From Saprospiraceae bacterium UBA1994 (GTDB lineage Bacteria > Bacteroidota > Bacteroidia > Chitinophagales > Saprospiraceae): a DNA stretch of 64,000 nucleotides. Where the stretch lies: assembly GCA_002335865.1 (NCBI GenBank), contig DDCY01000006.1, forward strand, positions 27,316 to 91,315, given 5' to 3'. Made by a program: the position numbers and the translations under genes. The notes under the pieces are model-generated. The model did not search any database and was not told the DNA's origin. It saw nothing but the letters and a program-made list of their open reading frames with translations. Shown here one piece after another: positions 25,555-35,096 of the stretch (position 1 is its first letter; the number at the start of each line of letters is the position of its first letter).

Positions 25555-28017
25555 CTATTTGAAATATAAATAATCTAGATAATATACTATTCTGAGGGAG
25601 AGACTGTTTTCTTGATATTGGTCAAATACACCACCTATATTTTCTAAATAGGAACTATCATAACCATCGTCTTCTCCACTGATTTCACTTTTAAAATTGA
25701 GAATTACATCACTACCTGGAGCAAATCTCCACAGGTAATTCATATCTACAGTAAACGCATTAAAATTTCGATCAAAAATAGGGTTTTCTTCTTCATTCAA
25801 GCCATCAAAATAGAGATCTGATATACTACCATCTTGGTCTAATATTCCTAATGAATTATAGATTACTGTGGCATTATAATGCCTTATTCTAAGTGACAAG
25901 GACTGCCTATTAGTAAAGATAAATTGACCTCTAATACTATTTTCAAAAATTTCTAATTTCCTCTTGCCAATCATGATATCTGTTGAGGACAATCCAACAT
26001 CCTGCTGTATTACCTCAGGTATTAAAGTGCGATTGACAAAGCCTTGATCATTATTGAGAATGTCATAGCTGAAATCCATAAAAAATGAGAGTTTGTCACT
26101 GAGTCGTATTCTTGGTAACAATGATAGACTAATATTATTTCTTCCATCTTGATCTATCTTTCTGTAATTGGTTCTAATATCAGTAGCGAACATCTTACGA
26201 TAATCTGATGAGAAAAATGCACTTACAGTTGAGTTGGCTGGAAAGTATAGGTAGCTCTGAAAATTATTTCTAGGTTCAAAATAATCAAATGACTCAGGTT
26301 CAAATCTGATATTTCCTCCTACCGCATCTCGTGATTTGAAAAGATAAAACGTACCAGCTGTTACTCCAAAGTTAGTAAATACGTCAGGAGTATAGAGTCT
26401 GCCATAGTCTGCATTTACATAGTATTCATATCGCTGCAATCTTCCCTTTGCATTTGGCTCATTATATTCTATGCTTGCACTTACACTTCGCTCATTTGGA
26501 CTAAAAAGAAAACCAAGATCATTGGGATTGAAAGTATCACTTTCTTCTAAATATTTAATTTCAGACTTGATCTGACCACTTTGTTTAGCCACTTGAGCAG
26601 AATACATATGACCACTATTATTTTCTATCTTACTGAAGTATTGTTCAGATCGCATAAAACTGCCACTGAACCTGTAAGCTTGACTTTTATTATTGAGATC
26701 TATAAAGGCTCCTATCGTATTCGCATCGTAAGTAGATCCTCTGCGCAGCACGTTGGTATTCATTATCGAAACTCTACTATTATTTGGTAGATTTTGATCT
26801 ATAGTCAATACATTGTAGTTAGTTAATGGACTAGTTTGTACCTGTCTTTTTTCTCCTGATAAAGATTCGATAATGGCATTTGTTTCACTTGATACGCCAT
26901 TGAAAAATCCAATACCAGTTCCACTAGATGTCCTTCCTGATATTTTGCTGGCATTATAGAGTTGAACTCTTGTAGGGTTTTCTATGATTTTTTCTCCATC
27001 CACCAAGCTTTTTTGGGCATCTCTAAAGTTGATTGGTCGACCTCCCACACGACGAGTATAAAACAGTCTCCCTCTGTCAAATAATTCAAGACCTTCAGTA
27101 AAAAATTGTCTGTTCTCATCAAAGAAGACTTCAAAGGGACTAAGATTTAATACTTGATTGTCGGTTTGTACCTGACCAAAATCAGGAACTAGAGTCATGT
27201 CTAAAGTAAATGCATCGTTGATGCCATATTTGAGATCCATACCTGCATTGTAACTAGTCCCAGTTTCGCTTACTCCATTATCTTTATTATTTTGTATATA
27301 GCCAGTTATGTAGGGTGTGATGGATAATCTAACTGGAGATTCTATATTTTTGATTCCTTCTAGATGGCCAGCTTGATTGACAAATCCTTCAAAATTCGGA
27401 TCCAATGGATTCCAAAAGGATTGCTCTCTTTCTCTCCTAATTTCTCTAGCTAATTGTAGATTCCAATGTTGTATATCTGTATTTGGGAATCTGATGGCTG
27501 AGTAAGGAATAAATAATTCTGCATTCCACCCTCTCTCATGAATTAGTACTTCACTTTGCCATACGGCATCCCAGTTTTCATCTTCATCACCACCTGCGAA
27601 TTTAATATCTTGCTGAACTCCAGCAGCTGTTACTGTAAACGCAAATCCATTTAGTCCATCTCGGTATGTATCTATTAAAACTCCAAACCAATCCGTATTA
27701 TTTTTCTTATCTCTTACAGATAATTCTTTGAGAATTTTATTAGCTCGAGTATCATGCATTAAGGCTCCAAAGTATATACCCTGATCATTATATATAATCT
27801 TTACTTCAGTCTGTTGACTAGGAGTTGTATTTGGTTCTGGCTCAAATTCTGTAAATCCTGTTGTGGTGGGCGCCATAAACCAAGCTTCATCATCTAAAAT
27901 GCCATCAATTTTTATTTCACCTTCAAACGGCGCCGCGTAAGTAGTTTTCTTTTCGTTTTGGGCCGTGATCATATTTGTACAATATAGACACAGTAGAAGT
28001 AGGATTGTTTTTTTCAC
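25555..28017 (-). CDS. DUF5916 outer-membrane protein with CBM9-like N-terminal domain
   Basis: An 820-residue protein with a signal peptide (1-20, ending ITAQ). The N-terminal part (about 30-215) is a carbohydrate-binding family 9-like domain: IDGILDDEAWFMAP, IYFGALMHD, WDAVWQSEVLIHERGWNAELFIPYSAIRF. The rest is a DUF5916 region with alternating beta strands (FDENRQFFTEGLELF, LFYTRRVGG) ending in YYLDYLYFK, as expected for an outer-membrane barrel. Function is not known; relatives often sit near peptidase or carbohydrate genes. No such partner is adjacent. Confidence 0.85.
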   Translation of the reverse strand: MKKTILLLLCLYCTNMITAQNEKKTTYAAPFEGEIKIDGILDDEAWFMAPTTTGFTEFEPEPNTTPSQQTEVKIIYNDQGIYFGALMHDTRANKILKELSVRDKKNNTDWFGVLIDTYRDGLNGFAFTVTAAGVQQDIKFAGGDEDENWDAVWQSEVLIHERGWNAELFIPYSAIRFPNTDIQHWNLQLAREIRREREQSFWNPLDPNFEGFVNQAGHLEGIKNIESPVRLSITPYITGYIQNNKDNGVSETGTSYNAGMDLKYGINDAFTLDMTLVPDFGQVQTDNQVLNLSPFEVFFDENRQFFTEGLELFDRGRLFYTRRVGGRPINFRDAQKSLVDGEKIIENPTRVQLYNASKISGRTSSGTGIGFFNGVSSETNAIIESLSGEKRQVQTSPLTNYNVLTIDQNLPNNSRVSIMNTNVLRRGSTYDANTIGAFIDLNNKSQAYRFSGSFMRSEQYFSKIENNSGHMYSAQVAKQSGQIKSEIKYLEESDTFNPNDLGFLFSPNERSVSASIEYNEPNAKGRLQRYEYYVNADYGRLYTPDVFTNFGVTAGTFYLFKSRDAVGGNIRFEPESFDYFEPRNNFQSYLYFPANSTVSAFFSSDYRKMFATDIRTNYRKIDQDGRNNISLSLLPRIRLSDKLSFFMDFSYDILNNDQGFVNRTLIPEVIQQDVGLSSTDIMIGKRKLEIFENSIRGQFIFTNRQSLSLRIRHYNATVIYNSLGILDQDGSISDLYFDGLNEEENPIFDRNFNAFTVDMNYLWRFAPGSDVILNFKSEISGEDDGYDSSYLENIGGVFDQYQENSLSLRIVYYLDYLYFK

Positions 28018-28041
28018 TTATTGAGTAGTTGTGCTCATACG

Positions 28042-28049
28042 CAAAGCTA
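28042..28049 (-). promoter_or_regulatory. Candidate -7 element (TAGCTTTG) for the DUF5916 gene
   Basis: Reads TAGCTTTG on the reverse strand, matching TAnnTTTG, 25 bases before the ATG at 28017. No convincing -33 TTG was found. Confidence 0.35.
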
Positions 28050-28286
28050 AATATTACTATTTCTAAAAGTATTTTCTATGGTTAATTAACAAGCCGTTAG
28101 CATTAACAATTAACTTTTGATGCTTCTGAATAATTACTTTATTTGTATTGTTATTATTATGTTATTGCAGATATAATTTTATTACTCCTAGAATAATTAT
28201 TAGTCTAATCTAAAAATTACTTTAGTAACATCTAAAATAATACATTATTAGTATCCTATTTGCATCTTACTTATTGAGATATACAT

Positions 28287-28294
28287 TAGTTTTG
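28287..28294 (+). promoter_or_regulatory. Candidate -7 element (TAGTTTTG) for odhB
   Basis: TAGTTTTG matches the TAnnTTTG consensus, 32 bases before the odhB ATG. A TTTG at 28259-28262 is 24 bases upstream, a little longer than the usual spacing. Confidence 0.4.
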
Positions 28295-28326
28295 TAGTAA
28301 ATCACAAGAATAAAAAAGATACCACT

Positions 28327-29550
28327 ATGAGCATAGTAGAAATGAAAGTTCCAGTAATCGGAGAATCTATCTCTGAAGTAACTTTATCACAATGGTTGAA
28401 AGCTGATGGAGAATATGTAAAGATAGATGAGCCAATATGTGAATTTGAATCAGATAAGGCAACTTTGGAGTTTCCGGCTGAAGCAAGCGGTAAGCTCATA
28501 TATGTAGCAGCAGAGGAAGATGATTTAGAGATTGGAGCCATGGTAGCTAAGATAGATACATCGATTAAAGCTCCAGCTGGAAGCGATATACCAGTTACAC
28601 CTCAAGTAGAAGCTCCCAAAGCCGAATCACCAGTAGTAGCACCACCAGCACCAGCTATAACTAGTTATGCTACTGGGCACCCATCTCCGTCAGCAGCTAA
28701 GATCATGAGAGAATCAAGGGTAGATGCTGCTAATGTAAAAGGCACAGGTGTAGATGGGCGTATCACTAAAGATGATGCACAGAAAGCAGCTAGTAATCCT
28801 GGAGGATCAACTCATTCTATTACTACATCAATAACTCCAATCGCAGGAGTTAGGACAACGCGTAGAGAGAAGATGAGTCGAATGAGACGTACGATAGCAA
28901 CAAGACTAGTATCTGCAAAGAATAATACAGCTATGCTTACGACTTTCAACGAAGTAGATCTTAGTGAGCTTATGGCAATGCGAAAGAAATACCAAGAAAA
29001 ATTTGTAGAGAAGCACGGTGTAAAACTTGGATTTATGTCTCTATTTCTGAAGGCATGTAGTAATGTACTGCTAGAGATGCCATCAGTTAATGCTCAGTTA
29101 GATGGTAACGAAATCATTTATCATGATTTTGTGGATATCTCAGTTGCTATCTCTACACCAACAGGTCTAGTAGTACCACCAGTAAAGAATGTTGAATCTA
29201 GGAGCTTCTCAGAAATAGAAAAGGAAATAAAAGTTCTTGCTGGAAAGGCGAGAGATGGAAGTCTTGCTCTCGAGGAAATGAAAGGAGGAACCTTTACAGT
29301 GACTAACGGAGGAGTATTCGGATCACTAGTAAGTACTCCTATAATCAATGAACCCCAATCAGCGATACTAGGTATGCATACAATAAAGCAACGCCCTATC
29401 GCTGTAGACGGAAAAGTGGAGATAAGACCAATGATGTGGTTAGCATTATCATACGATCATAGAGTTATTGACGGTAGTACTTCGGTTACGTTCCTTGTAA
29501 AAGTGAAAGAACAATTGGAAGACCCATACACACTGATGATGAACATATAG
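28327..29550 (+). CDS. odhB: Dihydrolipoyl succinyltransferase (E2 of 2-oxoglutarate dehydrogenase)
   Basis: E2 core enzyme of the 2-oxoglutarate dehydrogenase complex, moving the succinyl group to CoA in the TCA cycle. The 407 residues contain one lipoyl domain (Lys44 in ESDKATLEF), an Ala/Pro linker, a peripheral-subunit-binding domain (about 118-150, HPSPSAAKIMRES) and the acyltransferase domain with His378 and Asp382 in SYDHRVIDGS. The E1 gene usually precedes it; here the upstream neighbour is divergent, so E1 is elsewhere. Its own promoter element was found. Confidence 0.93.
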   Translation: MSIVEMKVPVIGESISEVTLSQWLKADGEYVKIDEPICEFESDKATLEFPAEASGKLIYVAAEEDDLEIGAMVAKIDTSIKAPAGSDIPVTPQVEAPKAESPVVAPPAPAITSYATGHPSPSAAKIMRESRVDAANVKGTGVDGRITKDDAQKAASNPGGSTHSITTSITPIAGVRTTRREKMSRMRRTIATRLVSAKNNTAMLTTFNEVDLSELMAMRKKYQEKFVEKHGVKLGFMSLFLKACSNVLLEMPSVNAQLDGNEIIYHDFVDISVAISTPTGLVVPPVKNVESRSFSEIEKEIKVLAGKARDGSLALEEMKGGTFTVTNGGVFGSLVSTPIINEPQSAILGMHTIKQRPIAVDGKVEIRPMMWLALSYDHRVIDGSTSVTFLVKVKEQLEDPYTLMMNI

Positions 29551-29845
29551 AGCGATTTTTTAAAAATTTTCGTGGACCTAATATCGTAGCAGCGTTTATG
29601 GAAAACGTGTATAAGACGTCAGGATTGCTATGTCGTAACCAAGTTGTCATCCTAAAAGAAATGCAGTGAAGTCGAAGGATCAATAACTGATTTTTCGCTA
29701 ATTCAGGCTGTGGTGGAGAAATCTTCCGCTTTAGTAAACTAAGTTTTAGATAATACTACATTTGCGGTTAACCAGAAATTTCAATGTCAAATATATAAAG
29801 TGAGAAGCTAAAAGTTGCTTCATGAGCAATGCTCGCACTAAAGAT
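29551..29845. other. Gene-free leader with a palindromic intergenic repeat and hairpins
   Basis: Holds GTCATCCT...GAAGGATC (29646-29681), an imperfect inverted pair resembling a repeat family I have seen scattered in Bacteroidota intergenic DNA. Two small hairpins, GAAGC/GCTTC and GAGCA/TGCTC, lie just before the 5S-like sequence. No protein-like frame. Confidence 0.35.
29757..29764 (+). promoter_or_regulatory. Candidate -7 element (TACATTTG) upstream of the 5S-like sequence
   Basis: TACATTTG matches TAnnTTTG and lies about 80 bases before the 5S-like sequence, so that sequence could be transcribed. No -33 element was found. Confidence 0.35.
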
Positions 29846-29955
29846 AATAGTGGTTATAGTCTGGGTGTTTTACCTCTTTCCATTCCAAACAGAGAAGTTA
29901 AGCCCTACAGTGCCGATGGTAATGCATTTGTGGGAGAGTATGTAGCCGCCTTTGT
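29846..29955 (+). rRNA. 5S rRNA-like sequence, orphan and diverged
   Basis: About 110 bases align by eye with Bacteroidota 5S rRNA along most of their length: GTGGTTATAG, TTTACCTCTTTCCATTCC, ACAGAGAAGTTAAGCCC, TGCCGATGGTA and GTGGGAGAGTATGT are in order and properly spaced. No 16S, 23S or tRNA gene is adjacent. Several normally fixed positions differ: CCAAAC replaces CCGAAC in the loop after helix III, helix I has two consecutive mismatches, and helix II has one mismatch plus several wobble pairs. It is either a decayed copy (pseudogene) or a diverged orphan gene. The ends are approximate. Confidence 0.75.
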
Positions 29956-30028
29956 GTTATTGTATAAGTTTAACATTTACAAGATTTAAATATTTAGTAT
30001 TTGAGATACTAGATTCTAGATTGATACA

Positions 30029-30253
30029 TTAAGAGTCGGATGCTAAGATAATAATCTCTTCATCGACCAATATCTTAAGAGCTTCTATCTCATTTTCTGT
30101 TGGAACATGTAGTTCCATATCTCCAAAGAGACCAGCATGCGCACTATCCATTTTATTTACTGTCCAACTTTCTATGCCAGCTTCCCTCAAGAAGTATCTC
30201 GCAGATACTATTTTCAATTGGGATATGGTAAACATTACGGTCGTGGTGCTCAT
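30029..30253 (-). CDS. DUF2007 small protein
   Basis: A 74-residue soluble protein. The pattern ARYFLREAGIESWTVNK followed by an acidic loop and ELHVPTENEIEALKIL fits the DUF2007 fold (a ferredoxin-like domain with proposed signalling roles). It has no partner domain. Isolated on the reverse strand. Function unknown. Confidence 0.75.
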   Translation of the reverse strand: MSTTTVMFTISQLKIVSARYFLREAGIESWTVNKMDSAHAGLFGDMELHVPTENEIEALKILVDEEIIILASDS

Positions 30254-30837
30254 AGCTTATAATTTAAAGGTTATAGTACCCTTACTCTCATAAATAGGTT
30301 TATCAACTTTCCTTGAATAACAAATTTTGTAACCTTGAAATTCCGTAATGTTTACTTTTCTGCACTGATTATTATCTGTAATCATTTATTTTGGGAGAAT
30401 ACTGCTTTGCCTTTATAACTTTCTATGATACCTCTATGCTGACTTTAGCTCTAATCTTTTAAATTTGAATAGAGTTGCCAAATAGATTGCCAGCAGCTTC
30501 ACAAAATTCAGTAATTTACTTTGATCAGTACAAGAGTTGCCATTACATTGATAAATATTGAATTTGTTATAATTAGAATATTTTGTTCCAGTACCGAATA
30601 AATATACAACTATCGATATGACATGGTAGATTGAATGTTACACGACATTGTGGCGCTGCAAAAATTAGAGTTTCGAAACAAAATACGACAAAGTGTCGCT
30701 GTAGAGCTCTTGGAATAGTATCTGATTATTCTATAAGGTAATCGCTCATACTTTGTATCTTTGAGCTCTTTTGAGGCATTCTAATTGATTATAGCCTTAA
30801 AACCAATTATTAAGACAATATAAATTTACTATAGTCC
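30254..30837. other. Long leader region before secA
   Basis: About 580 gene-free bases. It contains a spaced direct repeat of the type ACGACAnnGTGnCGCTG (30642-30658 and 30685-30701, 43 bases apart) and the candidate secA -7 element. The second copy includes the perfect inverted repeat CGACA/TGTCG. No RNA gene or protein-like frame was recognised; no secM-like leader peptide was seen. Confidence 0.4.
30756..30763 (+). promoter_or_regulatory. Candidate -7 element (TATCTTTG) for secA
   Basis: TATCTTTG matches TAnnTTTG, 74 bases before the secA ATG. No TTG at ideal -33 spacing. Confidence 0.4.
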
Positions 30838-33800
30838 ATGTTTAATTTTCTCAAGAAAGTATTTGGAACCAAATATGATAAAGATGTCAAAGAGTATGAT
30901 CCAATTGTATTAGAGATCAACGGACACTTTGAGCAATATAAATCTCTATCTAACGATGATCTTCGTAACAAGACATTTGAATTTAGAGAGAGAATCAAAA
31001 CCCATCTTAAGGGCATCAATGTAGAGATAGACTCTTTACAGGAGAAAGCAGCAATTGAAAATGATCTTAATGTGAAGGAAGAAATGTTTAACGACATAGA
31101 TGGTCTGATTAAAGAAAGAGATAAACATTTAGAAGCAGTCCTAAAAGAAATAAGACCGGAGGCTTTCGCGGTAGTGAAAGAGACAGCACGTAGATTCTCT
31201 GAGCATGAGACCATTCAAGTTTCGGCTTCTCAAAACGATAGAGATTTAGCAGTTAAAGTTAACTATGTAACAATAGATGGTGAAACGGCAACATGGAAGA
31301 ATTCATGGTTAGCTGCAGGAGGTGAGGTCACTTGGAATATGATACACTATGATGTCCAGTTGATCGGTGGTATGGTATTACATGATGGTAAGATTGCAGA
31401 GATGGCAACAGGAGAAGGTAAGACTTTAGTGGCAACACTACCAGCATACCTTAATGGTTTGTCTGGCTACGGAGTGCATGTGATCACAGTCAATGATTAT
31501 CTAGCACGAAGAGACAGTGAGTGGATTGGACCTATCATGGAATTCCTGCATCTGACTATTGATTGTATTGATAAATACAAACCTCACTCACCACAAAGAG
31601 TAGCAGCATATAAGAAGGATATCGTTTATGGGACTAACAATGAATTTGGCTTTGATTATTTAAGAGACAATATGGTTAGATCATCTAAAGAGCTAGTTCA
31701 GTCTAAGCACCATTTTGCGATGATCGATGAGGTAGATAGTGTACTTGTGGATGATGCACGTACCCCCTTGATTATATCTGGTCCAGTACCAGAGGGATCT
31801 GAAGAGCAAGAATATAATGAACTTAAGTATAAAGTAGAAAATCTTTTTAGCGGTCAACGTAAAATAGCTAACGAGTATTTGACTGATGCAAAAAGACTTT
31901 TTTCGGAAGGGATAACAGGGGTTAATGAAGGCGAAGGTGGCCTAGCACTGTACCGGGCACATAAGGCAATGCCAAAATCCTTACCTCTGATTAAGTTCCT
32001 ATCTGGTGAGGGGGTAAAGGTTCACATGCAGAAGACTGAGAATTTCTATATGCAGGAACAGAATAAGAATATGCATATTGTTGATGCTCCATTGCTCTTC
32101 ACAATAGACGAGAAGAACAGAAATGTAGAGCTAACTGATCGAGGTGTAGATTTTCTTTCTAAAGGTGAGAATGATCCGAATTTCTATATTATGCCAGATA
32201 TCACTGAGGAGATGCAAAATCTCAATCTTAGAGAGACAGAATTAGGTACAAAGCTTACTGAGGAGAGAGATATACTTGTACAAGATTACTCTATTAAGGC
32301 ACGCAGATTACACTCTGTGAGTCAGTTACTCAAGGCCTATACAATGTTTGAGAAAGATACTGATTATGTAGTGATGGAGGGTCAAGTAAAGATTGTAGAT
32401 GAGCAGACTGGTCGTATGATGGAAGGTCGTAGATACTCTGATGGATTGCATCAAGCACTAGAGGCGAAGGAAAATGTAAAGGTAGGAGAGATCACACAGA
32501 CTTATGCTACCGTAACATTGCAAAACTATTTCCGTAAGTATCACAAGCTTTGTGGTATGACGGGTACGGCGGAGACGGAAGCAGGTGAGTTCTGGGAAAT
32601 CTATAAATTAGACGTAGTGGTAATCCCAACTAATCGTCCGATCGTAAGAGATGATAGAGAAGATTTAATCTATAAGACCAATAAAGAAAAGTATAAGGCA
32701 GTAATTGATGAAGTTAATAAACTGACTGAAGCTGGTCGTCCAGTTCTTGTAGGAACGACTTCTGTAGATATATCAGAGAGACTAAGTGCAATGCTAGATT
32801 CTAGTGGTATAAGTCATAATGTATTAAATGCTAAACAGCATCAACGTGAGGCAGAGGTAGTTAGTGAAGCCGGTCTTCCTAGTAAAGTAACTATTGCCAC
32901 TAACATGGCAGGTAGAGGTACTGACATTAAGCTGTCACAGCAAGTAAAAGATGCAGGCGGATTGGCCATTATTGCTACGGAGAGACATGATAGTAGACGC
33001 GTAGATAGACAGTTGAGAGGTCGTGCTGGTAGACAAGGAGATCCAGGAATGTCGCAGTTCTATGTATCTCTGGAGGATACACTTATGCGTAATTTTGGAT
33101 CAGAACGTGTGGCTGGGATTATGGATAAATTAGGTCACAAAGAAGGTGACGTAATACAGCATTCCATGGTATCAAAGTCAATTGAAAGGGCTCAGAAGAA
33201 GGTCGAGGAAAACAATTTCGGTGTCCGTAAACGTCTTCTTGAGTATGATGATGTTATGAATATCCAAAGAGAAGCAATTTACTCAAAGCGTAATCACGCA
33301 TTGAACGGTAAAAGACTTACTGTCGATCTCAATAACATGTTTATCGGTCTTACTGAAAATATAGTAGAGAATAATGTTCAGTATGGAGATTACGAGTCAT
33401 TTCGTAATAGATCTATCACTGCTCTCGGTATCGATCCTGAGATCACAGAAGATGAGTTTGCATCAAAGAATATCGATGATCTTATAGATATGTATCAGCA
33501 TCAGGTAAATCGTATGTATGGAACTAAATCAAAGCAAATACGAGATATATTACTACCCACTATTAAACGTGTATATGAGGCTGAAGGTCATAAATATAAG
33601 AGAATAGCTATACCATATACAGATGGTAGAGCAAAGCAACTTAATATCTCTGCAGGACTAGAGGAAGCTATCGGAAGTGATGGGGGAACGATCATGAGAG
33701 ATATCGAAAAAGCAATCATGCTCGCACTGATAGATGAAAACTGGAAAGAGCATTTAAGAGCGATGGATGAATTGAAAGAATCATCTCAATCTGCGTCATT

Positions 33801-34155
33801 TGAGCAAAAGGATCCGTTAGTAATTTACAAGATGGAATCATTCAACTTGTTTGAGAAGTTGATGAAAAACATTAACTATGATGTATGTTCGTACTTAATG
33901 AAAGGTAAACTCTTTATTGATACAGGAGACGGTAATTTGAAAGAAGCTAAAGAGCAAAAAACTGATCTATCAAAAATGCAAACGAATGAAGGGAGACGAA
34001 CTGCTGAAGAGCAAGCAATGAGACGAGCAGCAGCAGGAGCAGGAAGAGCAGTACAGAAAGTAGAGACTTTTAAGAGAGAGCAAAAAAAAGTGGGAAGAAA
34101 CGAACCGTGCCCGTGTGGTAGTGGTAAGAAATATAAACATTGCTGTGGGAAGTAA
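30838..34155 (+). CDS. secA: Preprotein translocase ATPase SecA
   Basis: The motor of Sec export, at 1105 residues the long Bacteroidota form. Landmarks: N-terminal MFNFLKKVFGTKYDKDVK, Walker A ATGEGKT (190-196), the GFDYLRDNM and IDEVDSVLVDDARTPLIISG segments, MTGTAETEA, the second nucleotide-binding domain (TNMAGRGTDIKL, RQLRGRAGRQGDPG), the helical scaffold (ENWKEHLRAMDELK) and the C-terminal zinc site CPCGSGKKYKHCC (Cys1091, 1093, 1102, 1103) that contacts SecB and phospholipid. Compared with E. coli it carries extra residues at about 40-80 and 320-400. Complete. It sends substrates such as the T9SS cargo of this window across the inner membrane. Confidence 0.98.
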   Translation: MFNFLKKVFGTKYDKDVKEYDPIVLEINGHFEQYKSLSNDDLRNKTFEFRERIKTHLKGINVEIDSLQEKAAIENDLNVKEEMFNDIDGLIKERDKHLEAVLKEIRPEAFAVVKETARRFSEHETIQVSASQNDRDLAVKVNYVTIDGETATWKNSWLAAGGEVTWNMIHYDVQLIGGMVLHDGKIAEMATGEGKTLVATLPAYLNGLSGYGVHVITVNDYLARRDSEWIGPIMEFLHLTIDCIDKYKPHSPQRVAAYKKDIVYGTNNEFGFDYLRDNMVRSSKELVQSKHHFAMIDEVDSVLVDDARTPLIISGPVPEGSEEQEYNELKYKVENLFSGQRKIANEYLTDAKRLFSEGITGVNEGEGGLALYRAHKAMPKSLPLIKFLSGEGVKVHMQKTENFYMQEQNKNMHIVDAPLLFTIDEKNRNVELTDRGVDFLSKGENDPNFYIMPDITEEMQNLNLRETELGTKLTEERDILVQDYSIKARRLHSVSQLLKAYTMFEKDTDYVVMEGQVKIVDEQTGRMMEGRRYSDGLHQALEAKENVKVGEITQTYATVTLQNYFRKYHKLCGMTGTAETEAGEFWEIYKLDVVVIPTNRPIVRDDREDLIYKTNKEKYKAVIDEVNKLTEAGRPVLVGTTSVDISERLSAMLDSSGISHNVLNAKQHQREAEVVSEAGLPSKVTIATNMAGRGTDIKLSQQVKDAGGLAIIATERHDSRRVDRQLRGRAGRQGDPGMSQFYVSLEDTLMRNFGSERVAGIMDKLGHKEGDVIQHSMVSKSIERAQKKVEENNFGVRKRLLEYDDVMNIQREAIYSKRNHALNGKRLTVDLNNMFIGLTENIVENNVQYGDYESFRNRSITALGIDPEITEDEFASKNIDDLIDMYQHQVNRMYGTKSKQIRDILLPTIKRVYEAEGHKYKRIAIPYTDGRAKQLNISAGLEEAIGSDGGTIMRDIEKAIMLALIDENWKEHLRAMDELKESSQSASFEQKDPLVIYKMESFNLFEKLMKNINYDVCSYLMKGKLFIDTGDGNLKEAKEQKTDLSKMQTNEGRRTAEEQAMRRAAAGAGRAVQKVETFKREQKKVGRNEPCPCGSGKKYKHCCGK

Positions 34156-34372
34156 GAAGCTTTAAATTGAAAGATTAAATAATGCCAGTAAAAGCTATAT
34201 TCCATAACCTTCCTGTATGCAAAAAAATGAACAGGTTAAAATTTCGTTAAAGGACTGTTACTTGCCTGATGGAGTTAACATATATATATCTGACAATCAG
34301 TATTTTGTGTGATATTGTGAAAGTGTGTTAAATTCTGTGAGGAAACAGAAGGTCTTAGTATGTATCTTTTAG

Positions 34373-34401
34373 TTGTATAAAGTGATAAAATTGTAAATTT
34401 G
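34373..34401 (+). promoter_or_regulatory. Candidate promoter for the ompH-ompH-murI cluster
   Basis: TTG at 34373-34375 and TAAATTTG at 34394-34401 are 18 bases apart, close to the Bacteroidota -33/-7 arrangement. Transcription would begin near 34408, which rules out the upstream start codon at 34399 and supports the ATG at 34462. Confidence 0.6.
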
Positions 34402-34461
34402 ACACCATCTAAAAAACGTTACGTGCTTGACTTACAAATAAGAACAATAAAGATTAGACTT

Positions 34462-34977
34462 ATGATGAAAAGAATTCTTACCCTCCTAGTGCTAGTAGCA
34501 GCAGTAGGTTACACAGCATCAGCTCAAAGAATCGCAGTAATTGATATCCAGGAGATATTATCTAACATGAAAGAATATAGCTCAGCAGAAAAGCAACTAG
34601 ACGATGTGGCAGCAGGATGGAGACAAGAAGTATCTATCGAATATGATAAAATAAAGAGTCTTTACAATAAATATCAGGCTGAGCAAGTACTCCTTAGTGA
34701 TGCAGATAAGAAAAAAAGAGAAGACGAAATCGTAGAGGCAGAAGCAGCAGTAAGAGAACTTCAGAAAAGGAGATTTGGTCCAGAAGGAGATCTATTTCTC
34801 AAGCGACAAGAACTAGTAGCTCCAGTTCAAGAGAAAGTATTCTCAGCGATCGAAGATTTTGCAGCAGATAGAGGTTATGATCTTATTTTTGACAAAGCGG
34901 GATCTACAGGACTGCTCTTCACATCCGATGAATACGACAAGACAGCAGATCTCAAAAAGAGATTAGGAGTAAAATAA
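34462..34977 (+). CDS. OmpH/Skp family periplasmic chaperone (first copy)
   Basis: A small periplasmic chaperone that keeps unfolded outer-membrane proteins soluble. The signal peptide (MMKRILTLLVLVAAVGYTASAQ) is followed by RIAVIDIQEILSNM and a long helical hairpin (about 35-120), ending with a C-terminal GYDLIFDKA strand as in Skp. An in-frame start at 34399 lies inside the promoter, so the ATG at 34462 was used. A homologue follows 119 bases later. Confidence 0.9.
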   Translation: MMKRILTLLVLVAAVGYTASAQRIAVIDIQEILSNMKEYSSAEKQLDDVAAGWRQEVSIEYDKIKSLYNKYQAEQVLLSDADKKKREDEIVEAEAAVRELQKRRFGPEGDLFLKRQELVAPVQEKVFSAIEDFAADRGYDLIFDKAGSTGLLFTSDEYDKTADLKKRLGVK

Positions 34978-35096
34978 TTTGGCTTTGGCCATAGTATTGG
35001 TTTAAAATCGATACACCATAATATTAAGCTAACTCACATATATTAAATTACACTTTGAGATTGGTCACAAAACCGTCTCATACATATTAGACTATT

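Larger units (their letters stand above)
28018..28326. other. Divergent intergenic region between the DUF5916 gene and odhB
   Basis: About 310 AT-rich bases. It contains the candidate promoter elements listed for each direction and nothing else I can name. Confidence 0.4.

Noticed and set aside
25500..25556. AATAGCT/AGCTATT inverted repeat between the DUF1232 and DUF5916 genes.
   Set aside because: Short stem without a T-run; could be a weak bidirectional terminator but evidence is not enough.
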